Below, one piece after another: positions 16,401-25,454 of a stretch of 64,000 nucleotides of DNA; positions within the stretch are counted from its first letter, which is position 1; each line of letters opens with the position of its first letter. The position numbers were made by a program, and so were the translations under genes. The stretch lies in contig JAIEFE010000013.1 in assembly GCA_029067085.1 (NCBI GenBank), positions 124,001 through 188,000 of the forward strand. The letters run 5' to 3'. The stretch comes from Lachnospiraceae bacterium. GTDB lineage: Bacteria; Bacillota; Clostridia; Lachnospirales; Lachnospiraceae. The notes beneath the pieces were generated by a model that did not search any database, was not told the DNA's origin, and saw nothing but the letters and a program-made list of their open reading frames with translations.

Positions 16401-18342
16401 ACCTATTGAGATCACGGCAAAGACGACTACTATTTATGCGGTTGCCGCATGCTACGGATATGACGACAGCGAATGCAGCGAGTGTACGATTAAGCTGATT
16501 GCGGTGGAAGACATTGATCCGGATGATCCGGATGCGCCGCTGCCGGACGATGTGACAGATGATGACAAGGAACAGATCGGCGGTAAGGTGCCGAATGGAT
16601 TATGGGCCGTTGTGCAGGCAGGCGCAGATGAAAAGGATGGATTTGCCTATACCGGCAAGGCTATCAAACCGGCGGTGCATGTGTATGATCGTACGATGCT
16701 GCTGACTGAGAAAAAGGATTATACGGTCACTTACAGCAACAACATCAATGCGGGTTCTGCCAAGGGCTCACCCAAACCACCGACCATTACGGTAAAAGGA
16801 AAGGGAAATTACGAAGGGAAGGCTCTCGTTTACTTTACCATCAAGCCGCAGGACATTGCGGATAGCTCGGTGTTCATGGACGAATATACGGCTGTGGCTT
16901 ATGACAACAAAGAGCATAAACCGAAGCCATCCCTGACATGGAATGGAAAGAAGTTAACCAGAAACAAGGACTATACTTACGCGGACGTATCTTATACGGA
17001 ACCGGGGCTCTATAAAGTCACTGTGCAGGGAATCGGAAATTATAAAGGCACCAGAACGATGGATTATGAGATCTATAAGGGCGGTGTTGCCGTCTCGAAC
17101 CTTACGATTTCCGCGGTTCCCAACTATAAGTATACGGGAAGAGAGATCCGGCCTGATGTGACAGTTAAATATAAGAAGACTGTTCTTCAGGAAGGGACGG
17201 AGAAGGGCAAAAGCGGGAATTACTGGATAAAATACGAGAACTGTACGAAGGTGGGAAATGCATCCATAGTGATCATGGGGAAAGGAAATTATAAGGGATC
17301 CAAGCGGATCAACTTTAAGATCCTGCCCACGGCAAAGATCAGTCAGGCCGGGATATCGCTGGATGTAGCGGCGGCAGGGGTTTCTTACACAGGAAAACCG
17401 CATACACCGAAATGCACGGTGAATTATCTCGGCAGGGAATTGGCAGAGGATAAGGACTATAAACTCAGCTATCAGAATAATATCAAAGCAGGGACTGCGA
17501 CGGTAGTGATCGAAGGCATGGGCGAATTTACCGGCACGGCGAAAAAGACCTTTAAGATCCTGCGAAACGATATTTCCGGATTGACCGCACTGATGGGAAC
17601 AAGCTTTGTCTATGAAAAAGGGGGATGCAAGCCGAAACCGAAGATTACCTATAACGGAATGGAACTGCAGGAAGGAACGGATTATACCCTGAGTTACAAA
17701 AATAATAATGTGATCGGAAATACAGCCAGTGTAACGATGAAGGGCAAAGGCAATTATCAGGGGAAGATCGTCCAGTATTTTGAAGTTACCATGCAGGATC
17801 TGGCAAATCTTAAGGTGGTTGCAAGCGACAAGGTTTATCAGGAGAAGAAGAATATATATGCGACAAGTGTTAAGGTGGTCGATCTGAACGGCAAGTCGCT
17901 AAAAGCCGGGACAGATTATTCCAAAGATATTTATTACACCTATGAAAGCGGCGATAAGGCAGGCCAGCCGGTACTTTCTACGGATATTATACCGGTGGGA
18001 ACGCTGATCGGGGTAGAGGTCCGGGCCACAAAAAATTCGCGCTGCTATACGGGAACGGTTCACGGTACTTATCGGATCGTGCAGGCGGATGTCTCCAAGG
18101 CGAAGGTGAGCATCAATCCGCAGGAGTATACCGGAAGAAGCATCAAGCTGAAGAAGAGCCAGATACAGATAACCTTAAAGGGTGTGCAGCTTCGCAATGA
18201 CGATTATGAGATTGTCGGTTATGAAAATAATGTAAATCAGGGCAATGCAAAAATCATCATCAGAGGAGTCGGCAGCTATGGCGGCACAAAGACAGCGACC
18301 TTTAAGATCAAAAAGAAAGGTGTCCTGAATCTGAAATTTTAA
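13459..18342 (+). CDS. Giant secreted Ig-like repeat surface protein
   Basis: 1,627 residues. A signal peptide (MKKNKLYRVGAALMAALMVV, cleavage near ALA-EE) precedes an acidic linker and several Big_2-type bacterial Ig domains (nt 13660-15540). A Big_4-like domain follows (15900-16190), then a chitobiase-C-like segment (16210-16500). Seven C-terminal repeats of about 80 residues begin YTGKAIKPAVHVYDR and contain KDYTVTYSNN and GKGNYEGK. The protein ends in a basic KIKKKGVLNLKF with no LPxTG-like motif or membrane anchor, so how it stays on the cell is unclear. ATG 13459 is preferred because GAGGG lies ten bases upstream. It heads the sortase locus; an adhesin or structural role is inferred. 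Confidence 0.85.
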   Translation: MKKNKLYRVGAALMAALMVVTCMPQTSLYALAEEVSDDLASEEMETPESDAEPYAEGDTPVKDPVHVAAITLNHEKLSIQRKGSADLIYTLTPNNADVDEDKVVTFSSANPEVATVAPKAGGASVVGVGVGKTTITATTGNGKQASCEVEVTAIPVKAVIIDPSTLTIKLDDTATSGGDKTATLSVRVDPADADNTEISLSTNYDDKVITAEYTKGSEPGTGTITITALKEGTTSVVAISQSDRSITGSCEITVEREKVPLTSLSVRNTYPKNLVEGNSINLKDYVVYNPANTTDNELTWTVNESDFAVVDQFGRVTAKWKDGDMSDEKAVEVYAASKTDSSKKATFTLKIIRKKVPLKALRVDPETLVLEDAGSMNSQMISVQLDPLASTEREVTAIVSARDGKRAVLINAGKKYEEEAAKENDEEGGGTVTAVADAYGKAYFTVTAKELEGLKKQDSCTITFIKKGANPESTSAIKVKCDVTVNKYVKPVDKLLLPDSLIMTDGSEENLTAVIEPLAAEDRHIVWTVDDPEIAEIIDGVDSDGRNEATLVNGELSATVKIKANMVGKCIITATAAGDVKKTCTVTVEKSENPATGLTIKSDAIPNVETTEIYLKPGQTYVLKPEVTPADAFNKKVKWTSGSPVVASVIKGTNETGVVTANALGICTITAQASGDTSACTKEVRVHVVSPAIEVRYKGAPEKWTYVPEDQPITKEMLRKELEVFFWPRVNPVPDNDKLTLGNGEADSDDYALRILKEDGKTEKEYEEEDMQKPGVRTLVISYPYEGVTYKGTVQVEMKEFDEAELISVTPLSWDEADVWNVPNGTPASALPIAETAEILVGREVLVEGKKELKTSKLNAKIAWRVGESDYDPSNTEVQEFTVFGDVLLPDYVTNPKGISLIVQVRVHVREQASSGKRAERPVFSVLGGETIANMTAVEVPYGSKIMIAAPTEGADIYYMVDRRPDAERGIPHDVEHQYKSPIEITAKTTTIYAVAACYGYDDSECSECTIKLIAVEDIDPDDPDAPLPDDVTDDDKEQIGGKVPNGLWAVVQAGADEKDGFAYTGKAIKPAVHVYDRTMLLTEKKDYTVTYSNNINAGSAKGSPKPPTITVKGKGNYEGKALVYFTIKPQDIADSSVFMDEYTAVAYDNKEHKPKPSLTWNGKKLTRNKDYTYADVSYTEPGLYKVTVQGIGNYKGTRTMDYEIYKGGVAVSNLTISAVPNYKYTGREIRPDVTVKYKKTVLQEGTEKGKSGNYWIKYENCTKVGNASIVIMGKGNYKGSKRINFKILPTAKISQAGISLDVAAAGVSYTGKPHTPKCTVNYLGRELAEDKDYKLSYQNNIKAGTATVVIEGMGEFTGTAKKTFKILRNDISGLTALMGTSFVYEKGGCKPKPKITYNGMELQEGTDYTLSYKNNNVIGNTASVTMKGKGNYQGKIVQYFEVTMQDLANLKVVASDKVYQEKKNIYATSVKVVDLNGKSLKAGTDYSKDIYYTYESGDKAGQPVLSTDIIPVGTLIGVEVRATKNSRCYTGTVHGTYRIVQADVSKAKVSINPQEYTGRSIKLKKSQIQITLKGVQLRNDDYEIVGYENNVNQGNAKIIIRGVGSYGGTKTATFKIKKKGVLNLKF
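16590..18330 (+). repeat. Seven ~80-residue C-terminal protein repeats
   Basis: Degenerate coding repeats in the Ig-like protein. Each unit runs from a Y-x-G-K/R-x-x-x-P start, through a KDY-x-x-x-Y-x-N-N-turn, to G-x-G-N-Y-x-G and a final F-x-I. DNA identity between units is low, so the array is old. Confidence 0.75.
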
Positions 18343-18367
18343 CCGACTGCCATTCTATGGAAAGAAC

Positions 18368-18445
18368 TTGCATATTTCTAAAAAAAGAGTAAAATAAATG
18401 TATATGTCAATCGGTCGGAGTATGCTGCGGCATATTCCGCCCGAT
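18368..18445 (+). promoter_or_regulatory. Sortase-gene promoter and 16-bp leader hairpin
   Basis: TTGCAT (18368-18373), a 16-base spacer and TAAAAT (18390-18395) form a plausible sigma-A promoter. Downstream, 18410-18425 and 18430-18445 pair over 16 bases (one G-T wobble and one mismatch-like pair) around a TGCG loop. No T-run follows, so it is not a classical terminator; it may stabilise or control the mRNA. Confidence 0.5.
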
Positions 18446-18477
18446 ATATAGTAATAGGAAGAAGGAGCGATCCCCAT

Positions 18478-19701
18478 ATGTCGGGGTTTGAAGCGGCGGG
18501 AAGAAGATTCAGGACGGAGGCTGAGTATAAAGCGGCAAAGCGGGACCTGAAGCTTATTGAGGAGATTAAGGCGAAGGTACATATGGATCAGCCCGGAGAG
18601 GTCATATCTCTCAGTGAGGCTTTTGCGGCAGGACAGTACCGTTTCGAGAGCGTTGTCGGAAGTGATTTCGACGATGAAGTTTATGAGCTGGCGGAGAAAT
18701 ATAAGAGTCAGGGATATACGAAAAACAGCAGGCTTCCCGAGGGCAGAAAAGCCCGAAAGAAAATACAGAAAAAGCAGGAAAGAGCGGCCGCTAAGACTGA
18801 TAAAGCAAAAAAGAACCGATCCGGCAGACAAAAATCACTTGAGGATTATGACGCAGATATGCAGAAAGTCATCCTCACGGAAATAAAAAGGCGGGAAAAG
18901 CGCCGAAAACTGTTAGTCATTCTCTGCGGAGTCATTGCGGCAGGATGTTTTGGATATTTTGGTGTTTACTCTTATTTTGCGGAAAGAACGCAGATGGATT
19001 ATGAGAATCTTGCCATGCTGAAAGGAAGCAGCAGTCTGGCGGGAGGAAGCTGGCAGACACCGGGTGTTTCCGGTCCGGTTACGATTCATTATACAAAAGA
19101 TGAAGAACGGGAGCTTACCGTTCTGCCGGAGTATGAAACGCTTTATAACAAAAACAAGAAGCTCATCGGATGGCTAAAGATTGACGATACCAATATTGAC
19201 TATCCGGTGATGCAGACAGCCAATAACGAGTATTATCTGGATCATAATTTTAATCAGGAATACGATAAAAACGGAAGTCTGTTTCTGGATGCCTCCTGTG
19301 ATGTGGTAAACAGAAATACGAATCTGATCATATACGGACATCACATGAAGTCCGGAAAAATGTTTGGGAATCTGAACAGTTACAGCAGCAGAGAATACTG
19401 TGAAAAGCATTCTACCATCAGCTTTGATACGATCTATGAGAAGGGACTCTATCAGGTGATGTACGTGTTCCGTTCCAGGATCTTTAATGAAGATGAAGTG
19501 GTGTTTAAATATTATCAGTTCCTTGACGCGGCGTCGGAGAAGGAGTTTGCATCCAATATGCAGGAGATGGCGGCGTTATCTCTCTATGATACAGGGGTGA
19601 CAGCAGTTTTTGGAGATGAACTTCTAACGCTCTCAACCTGTGACAGCTCTGAGCAGGACGGCCGGTTTGTGGTGGTGGCGAAGCGGATCAAGGCAGAATA
19701 A
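18478..19701 (+). CDS. srtB: Class B sortase
   Basis: 407-residue membrane transpeptidase. About 137 cytosolic residues come first, with a FRTEAEYKAAKRDLKLIEEIKAK stretch and a Lys/Arg-rich segment. A transmembrane helix at about 140-160 is followed by an extracellular sortase domain. Catalytic residues are visible: His in IYGHHMKSG, Cys in LSTCDSS and Arg in GRFVVVAKR. The long sortase domain with NTNLIIYGHHM and FLDASCDV is class B. Its likely substrates are the two downstream LRR proteins with TPKTGD and SPDTGD signals, resembling the (S/P)PxTG motif of Clostridioides difficile SrtB. The long N-terminal domain is unusual for a sortase. GGAG lies ten bases before the ATG. Confidence 0.93.
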   Translation: MSGFEAAGRRFRTEAEYKAAKRDLKLIEEIKAKVHMDQPGEVISLSEAFAAGQYRFESVVGSDFDDEVYELAEKYKSQGYTKNSRLPEGRKARKKIQKKQERAAAKTDKAKKNRSGRQKSLEDYDADMQKVILTEIKRREKRRKLLVILCGVIAAGCFGYFGVYSYFAERTQMDYENLAMLKGSSSLAGGSWQTPGVSGPVTIHYTKDEERELTVLPEYETLYNKNKKLIGWLKIDDTNIDYPVMQTANNEYYLDHNFNQEYDKNGSLFLDASCDVVNRNTNLIIYGHHMKSGKMFGNLNSYSSREYCEKHSTISFDTIYEKGLYQVMYVFRSRIFNEDEVVFKYYQFLDAASEKEFASNMQEMAALSLYDTGVTAVFGDELLTLSTCDSSEQDGRFVVVAKRIKAE

Positions 19702-19767
19702 GGATATGGCGTTACATTCTTTCGAATAGAAACAAAATCGTGTAAGGGAATGAGGAGAGAAAGTACC

Positions 19768-22700
19768 ATGGCGAAAAAAACAGTGACGAAAAAGCCGAAG
19801 AGAAGACTGAAAAGAACTGTTAGACGCAGTATAGCGGCGGTTCTGATGATCACCGCTATCGTGGTGGCGGCGATTCCTGTACCGGAGAACAAGGCGGAAG
19901 ACGGTACATCCGATCTGCCCTCAAATGTGCAGGCGGCTCTTACCTATGAGCACGCGTCGAAGGAGAACGGGTTTGAAATTGCGAATCCCGGAGGAGAACA
20001 TCACATTGACAGCAGCAGCGGAAGAGACTGCTGGGAGATCGATGTGGATCGGAAAACCAATCCCGATGGAATCCTTCCCACGGAATTGACGGATGCGTTG
20101 GTAGGGGGAGATTTGCGCGCGACATTCCGATCGAATTATCGGGATGGCGGCACGGTGCTGTATCTGGAGTGGGAATTTCTCTATCATCCCGGCAAAAACA
20201 ACAGCAAAAGGGCTGTTCTGTGCAAATATAATAATGAAAAGGACAGAGACCAGGTACGGGTCAGCGAACTGCTTCGCGCCGATTACCAGACTGTGAGCAT
20301 AGAGCAGTTTGAAGCATATTTCAGTGAGGATCCGGCGGGAAATTATACGGATACGATAAGCAATCCGATGGATAATCTGAAGCCGACAAATGATCTCTAT
20401 CCGAACGCGCAGATCGTGTACGGTATTGATCATCGGAATTTAAAGGCTTCGCATAAAAAATTCCTTGAGCATTATTTCCCTGAGGAGTATGCGAGTGCAA
20501 AGGATGATATCGATAAATGGGACAGTGGAGAGCTGACACAAGAACCGAAAGAACTGGTCTTTCGGATCAGGGAAAAGCTTAGCCCTACGCAGAAGATAGA
20601 ATTTTACTGTGAGCATAACTACGTTCTGCAATGGGTCGAAGAAAAGGCCGGGACGACCTGTACGCTGGCGATGGCGACTGACAGAAGACTGCAGTATGAT
20701 ACCGGGCAGGAGAGACCCGGAAACGGCGTGTATGTGGCCCAGTGTGAGCTTAGAGAAGAGAAGGATCTCGGTGTATGTGATAATGTGCTTGACAATGATC
20801 AAAAGCCTGTACCATATGTCGTTGATGAGAACGGCTGTCTGGCAAAGAAGGATCCTGCCAACATTCTGGATGTCGTTGGTAAACGTGCGTTTGCCAAGGT
20901 TTCCAATGTAGGCGAGATCGTTATTCCCAAGGATATTGCCGTCGTCGGTGACCGTGCTTTTGAGGAAGCCAGTATAACAAGCGTACAGTTGAATAACGAT
21001 GCGCTGATCGGAAATGGTGCTTTTCGTTACTGTACACAGCTGACAAGTGTACAGTTCGGTGAAAATGCTAACACCGAAATGATCGGTGCGGAAGCTTTTT
21101 ACGGCTGTACCAGACTGACGAATATTAAATTCCCGAAGAATCTGCGGGAGGTAGGATACGGCGCGTTCGCTAACTGTGAGGGGTTAACGGGAGCGGATTT
21201 CAGTGAAGTAAGCAGCGGAGAAGGCTGTAAGATTGGAGATTTTGCATTCTTTAACGATAAGTCGCTGACCGACAGTGGAATGAAATTTGAAGGGTCAAAT
21301 GTAGTCTCTCTTGGGAAGGGGTGTTTTGCTCTGGAGTCTATGGGCGGGAATACATCAATGACTAAGTTTACATTCCCGCAGAAGATTACCGGCAGGGGCG
21401 ATAAGACGATCGGTGAGTATGTTCTTGGCAACCGTGAGAAGCTCATTGAGGTGACCATGCCGGAGAATTATCAGGGCGTGGTGCCGTCCACTACATTTTA
21501 TAACTGTATCGGACTGCACAATGTGATCTTCCCGGATTCCTGTGCGGCGGCCAGCTTTAAGCCGGATCTGTTTGCCCATGTGACGGATGAGACATTTTTT
21601 GTACGCGGACCGGAGCTTTATAACAACGATCCTTCCCAGCCGAGACAAAGCACCTGGTATGCCAGCACGAGAGCGAGCGGTGAGACAGGTGTGCCTTATG
21701 TCTATACAAAGGATGGAAAAGACTGCTACGAAGTGGCGATGAGGAGCGGGGATAATATCTACCGCTATGAGATCGATGCGGACGGAACTCTGATATCCTG
21801 CGTTCTGGTAAAGCGTGGTGAGAAAAATGTAGACATTGTCATTCCGAAGAAAGTGGGAAATTATGATGTCCGCAGCATCGGAAAGGGATGTTTTGACAAT
21901 GAGCAGCTGCGTAAACTGATCAACAGCATCACCATTCAGGACGATTCCATCACGAAGATCGATGATGAGGCCTTTACAGGACTGCCGGCGCTGACGAAAG
22001 TGCGCATCGGCAATTCGGTGGCGCAGATCGGCGAGCGGGCATTTGCGAACTGTACGAGATTGTATAACGTTTATTTTAATACGCCCAAGGCCGGATATGA
22101 CAGTGAAAGCTTTAGAATGGCGAGTACTGCTTTCCAGACAGGTGGACGTGAGCTTACCTTCCACGGAGACATCGTGAAGGGGTATGCACCCTTTGAATAT
22201 GCCAAGAATCCGAATCATGTACTGAAGGATCCGAATGACAAAAATGAGCCGGAAGTCAATGTGTGCTATCAGAGTCTGTGGAACAGTGAAGCGGAAGGAA
22301 CACATCTGACTGTCATGGTAGACAGAAGCTCGGATCCGAATGACCCGGATATGGTTCTTTTGGATTATCCGAAGCTTCCCGATCTGTCTGAATCAGGTGT
22401 TCGTCAGGATGAGGAACTGAATGATTACTGCAAGGATATGGAGCGTTACTACTATGACAAGGTCTATGACTTTGACAGTAATACCGTAAACAGTAAGGGC
22501 AAGACCGTAGGGGAACTGCGCCGTGAATATGCCCGTCTTCTGCAGGCTACGCTTCAGGGCTTGTCATCTGCAGATCTGAATGGGGACGGTTTGCCTGAGA
22601 CGGCGGTGACCGATGAAGAATTTGAAAAGCGTTACGGGCCTTGGATCAATGAACGATTCTTAGAGATCGATGAAGAGGGGCATTCAAACTGGGCAAACTG

Positions 22701-25425
22701 GCTCGGCAGTAATTCGACCGCCAGTCTGTCTGATACAACCGGCATACGTATGGCTTTGAACGGTGTTTATGATGCCTTCTTTGAGCCCATCGTGGTGCAG
22801 GCAGCGGATACCACTCCCGGTGTTACGATCAATAAGTGGCTGAAAAAGCCCTATTTTGAGACCTATCCTTATAACTTTATGAAGAATTACCAGCTTATGC
22901 AGGATAGTCCTTCTGAGGTTGGGCTTGACGATTATCAGACAGTGGGCAGTGCGAAGAAATTTATCGACGGCACGGAAACCGTTATTGTGCCTGATGGAGT
23001 TACTTCTATTGATGTGACGGGATATGCGGATTTTAATAAGAATGCCGAAAATTCCTATAACTACGACAGATATATCGGAAAGAGTAAGACAGGGCCTACT
23101 TATCTTCGTGATACCAGCAATGCAGGCAATTCTGTGCCGGGTCTGTTCAGCGGCAGATATGTGGATTACCGCGATCAGAGCGGTGCGACGAAGAAGGATC
23201 CTCATGAGGAAGATCCCAGGGGCAATGATGTTGTTAAACGGATCGTCTTTAAGAGCATTAAAGAGCTGCCGGATTATGCTTTTGATAATTGCGAGCAGTT
23301 AAAGTCGGTAGAATTGGGTGCAGTTTCGAAGATCGGGTTACTGCCTTTCCGTGGCTGCGACAATATGACAGAGCTGATCGGGAATGAGAAATATCCTGTG
23401 GAGAAGGGCATCTTATTTGAACGGCAGTCCGGTGAGAATGACGGAAGCTATAAGATCATCGAATGCCTGACATCCAAGGGACGTCCGGGTACCAATGACG
23501 AGGGTCTGGAAGAAAAGACTGTAGGGACGGCTCAGATCACTTTGCTGAAGGATGTAAATGAGATTGCGAAGAACGCGTTTGAAGGTTGTGATTACATTCT
23601 GCTTGCAGATTTTACCGGAGTGGATAATCTGAAGGAGATTCCGGAGGGATGCTTTAAGGATTGTACAAATCTGTCAGATGTGATTCTCCCTGTTTCTGTC
23701 AATAAGATCAAGGAAGGTGCGTTTGAAGGCGTCACACAGTCTGACGGAAAGCATATATTAGATGTCACCATCAGAGGGCGAGAGGTGGATATTGCGGATT
23801 CTGCTTTTTCACCGAAGAATGGTGTGATCATCAGGTCATACTTGGATTCTGCAGCGAAGCGTTATGCAGATCGGTATAACCCGCCCGTGGAGTTCAGAGA
23901 GCTTGGTTCTTACCGCGTGAAGTTCTTTGACTATGATGGAACGCAGATCGGACAGACGCAGGAACTTGTCCGCAAGGATGGAGAAAAGCTCAGAGCGACA
24001 GAACCGGAAGAAGCTAAGGCGTTGTATGAGACAAATCACAGGCCGGGATATACTTTTAACGGAGAGTGGCTTGCGTATACCAGTGAGGGACGGATAACTC
24101 TGGATGATCCGATCACGGAGGATCTTACCACCTTTATCGCGCAGTATGAGTCGAACGGCGGCAGCGGCGGCGGTGATGTCCCGGTTGACGGCAAGTATCT
24201 CGTTGGATTTATTGACGGTATCACCGGAGACACGATCGGCACCTACAGGATCGATGTGGGCATGAGTTTTGCGGATCTCGAACTGGCAGCGCCTGAGCAT
24301 CCGGTGCATGCGGGTCTGGAACCGGCAGGATTCAGCGATAACTGGACGATCAATACGGTGATCGATAGGAATATGGAGCGAATCATCGCACTGTATAAGG
24401 TGGTTCCCGGAGGTGCCCCCGGCAATACCAGCGGCGGCACGACCAACACCAGCAGGAATACGACCAGCCGCAATACCGGTAATACCAGCGGAAGCTCATC
24501 GAACACGAGCAGCAGTTCTTCAAGCAGCACCAGCTCTACAAGTTCTACCAGCACGACATCAGGAACTTCCGGTCCCGGACAGTTTACGGTGTTCGTGGAA
24601 AACGGTTCCGGTTCCGGCACCTACACGCCGGGAGCGACGGTCATTATTCAGGCGAGCATTCCCGCAGCGGGTATGCGCTTCGATAAATGGACGACGGAAT
24701 CGAACGGTGTGACGCTTGCGAGTGTGAGCATGTCGGCTACGACCTTTACAATGCCTTCCAACAATGTGACGGTGAAGGCGAACTATGTGGCGGATAACAC
24801 GACGGCGCCGGTAGGTACGGGAAATACGAATACGACAGATTCAACAGGAAACGGCTATACCAGAGTGGATATTGAAAAGCCCGGTATTTCCAACAGAGAT
24901 TTGGCTACGGCGAATACCAACGGTTCCACGGATAACTTTATCGTAAAGATATCGGAGACTGACGAGGCAACGCGTGCGGTTGCTGCGGCGCTCACGAATA
25001 AGTACGGTACGCTTGACAATATTTTGTACTATGCGATGGATATCAGTCTCTATGATTCCACCGGTACCACGAAGATTACGGACACGACGGGACTTTCCGT
25101 GGATATCACGATCCCGATTCCGGATTCACTGGTGGCTTACGGCGGTAATAATATGGCGGGTGCAGTCATAAACGGCGATCAGTTAGAAAGCTTGAATGAG
25201 AGCTTTACCACAATAAACGGTGTACCGTGCATCCGTTTCCGGGCTACCCACTTCTCGCCTTACACGATCTATGTGGATACGGGCAATCTGGTGGAGGGTA
25301 TGCTTGACGTGACGCCAAAGACCGGCGACCCGATTCATCCGAAGTGGTTCTTATCGCTCGGTTTGGCCTGCCTGTCCATAATCCTGTTCTTAAAGAGGGA
25401 TAAAAAGGTAACGGTCAAAGCGTAA
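19768..25425 (+). CDS. BspA-type LRR surface protein with TPKTGD signal
   Basis: 1,885 residues. A Lys/Arg-rich N-terminus and hydrophobic signal (SIAAVLMITAIVVAAIPV) lead into an uncharacterised region, then three blocks of LRR_5 repeats (nt about 20870-21560, 21850-22080 and 23230-23800; typical unit IGAEAFYGCTRLTNIKFP). A calcium-loop-like DLNGDGLPETAVTDEE lies near 22575. InlB-type repeats (23905-24405), a Ser/Thr linker and a second InlB-like domain follow. The C-terminal module ends in ATHFSPYTIYV. The sorting signal is TPKTGDPIHPKWF, a hydrophobic helix and KRDKK. It is probably anchored to peptidoglycan by the adjacent sortase. ATG 19768 is chosen because GAGGAGA lies nine bases upstream. 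Confidence 0.9.
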   Translation: MAKKTVTKKPKRRLKRTVRRSIAAVLMITAIVVAAIPVPENKAEDGTSDLPSNVQAALTYEHASKENGFEIANPGGEHHIDSSSGRDCWEIDVDRKTNPDGILPTELTDALVGGDLRATFRSNYRDGGTVLYLEWEFLYHPGKNNSKRAVLCKYNNEKDRDQVRVSELLRADYQTVSIEQFEAYFSEDPAGNYTDTISNPMDNLKPTNDLYPNAQIVYGIDHRNLKASHKKFLEHYFPEEYASAKDDIDKWDSGELTQEPKELVFRIREKLSPTQKIEFYCEHNYVLQWVEEKAGTTCTLAMATDRRLQYDTGQERPGNGVYVAQCELREEKDLGVCDNVLDNDQKPVPYVVDENGCLAKKDPANILDVVGKRAFAKVSNVGEIVIPKDIAVVGDRAFEEASITSVQLNNDALIGNGAFRYCTQLTSVQFGENANTEMIGAEAFYGCTRLTNIKFPKNLREVGYGAFANCEGLTGADFSEVSSGEGCKIGDFAFFNDKSLTDSGMKFEGSNVVSLGKGCFALESMGGNTSMTKFTFPQKITGRGDKTIGEYVLGNREKLIEVTMPENYQGVVPSTTFYNCIGLHNVIFPDSCAAASFKPDLFAHVTDETFFVRGPELYNNDPSQPRQSTWYASTRASGETGVPYVYTKDGKDCYEVAMRSGDNIYRYEIDADGTLISCVLVKRGEKNVDIVIPKKVGNYDVRSIGKGCFDNEQLRKLINSITIQDDSITKIDDEAFTGLPALTKVRIGNSVAQIGERAFANCTRLYNVYFNTPKAGYDSESFRMASTAFQTGGRELTFHGDIVKGYAPFEYAKNPNHVLKDPNDKNEPEVNVCYQSLWNSEAEGTHLTVMVDRSSDPNDPDMVLLDYPKLPDLSESGVRQDEELNDYCKDMERYYYDKVYDFDSNTVNSKGKTVGELRREYARLLQATLQGLSSADLNGDGLPETAVTDEEFEKRYGPWINERFLEIDEEGHSNWANWLGSNSTASLSDTTGIRMALNGVYDAFFEPIVVQAADTTPGVTINKWLKKPYFETYPYNFMKNYQLMQDSPSEVGLDDYQTVGSAKKFIDGTETVIVPDGVTSIDVTGYADFNKNAENSYNYDRYIGKSKTGPTYLRDTSNAGNSVPGLFSGRYVDYRDQSGATKKDPHEEDPRGNDVVKRIVFKSIKELPDYAFDNCEQLKSVELGAVSKIGLLPFRGCDNMTELIGNEKYPVEKGILFERQSGENDGSYKIIECLTSKGRPGTNDEGLEEKTVGTAQITLLKDVNEIAKNAFEGCDYILLADFTGVDNLKEIPEGCFKDCTNLSDVILPVSVNKIKEGAFEGVTQSDGKHILDVTIRGREVDIADSAFSPKNGVIIRSYLDSAAKRYADRYNPPVEFRELGSYRVKFFDYDGTQIGQTQELVRKDGEKLRATEPEEAKALYETNHRPGYTFNGEWLAYTSEGRITLDDPITEDLTTFIAQYESNGGSGGGDVPVDGKYLVGFIDGITGDTIGTYRIDVGMSFADLELAAPEHPVHAGLEPAGFSDNWTINTVIDRNMERIIALYKVVPGGAPGNTSGGTTNTSRNTTSRNTGNTSGSSSNTSSSSSSSTSSTSSTSTTSGTSGPGQFTVFVENGSGSGTYTPGATVIIQASIPAAGMRFDKWTTESNGVTLASVSMSATTFTMPSNNVTVKANYVADNTTAPVGTGNTNTTDSTGNGYTRVDIEKPGISNRDLATANTNGSTDNFIVKISETDEATRAVAAALTNKYGTLDNILYYAMDISLYDSTGTTKITDTTGLSVDITIPIPDSLVAYGGNNMAGAVINGDQLESLNESFTTINGVPCIRFRATHFSPYTIYVDTGNLVEGMLDVTPKTGDPIHPKWFLSLGLACLSIILFLKRDKKVTVKA

Positions 25426-25454
25426 GGGACACATGAGCCCAGAGGGAGAATCCT

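Noticed and set aside
24408..24585. Possible non-coding low-complexity repeat in the large LRR gene.
   Set aside because: The frame stays open and encodes a Ser/Thr/Asn-rich linker between extracellular domains.
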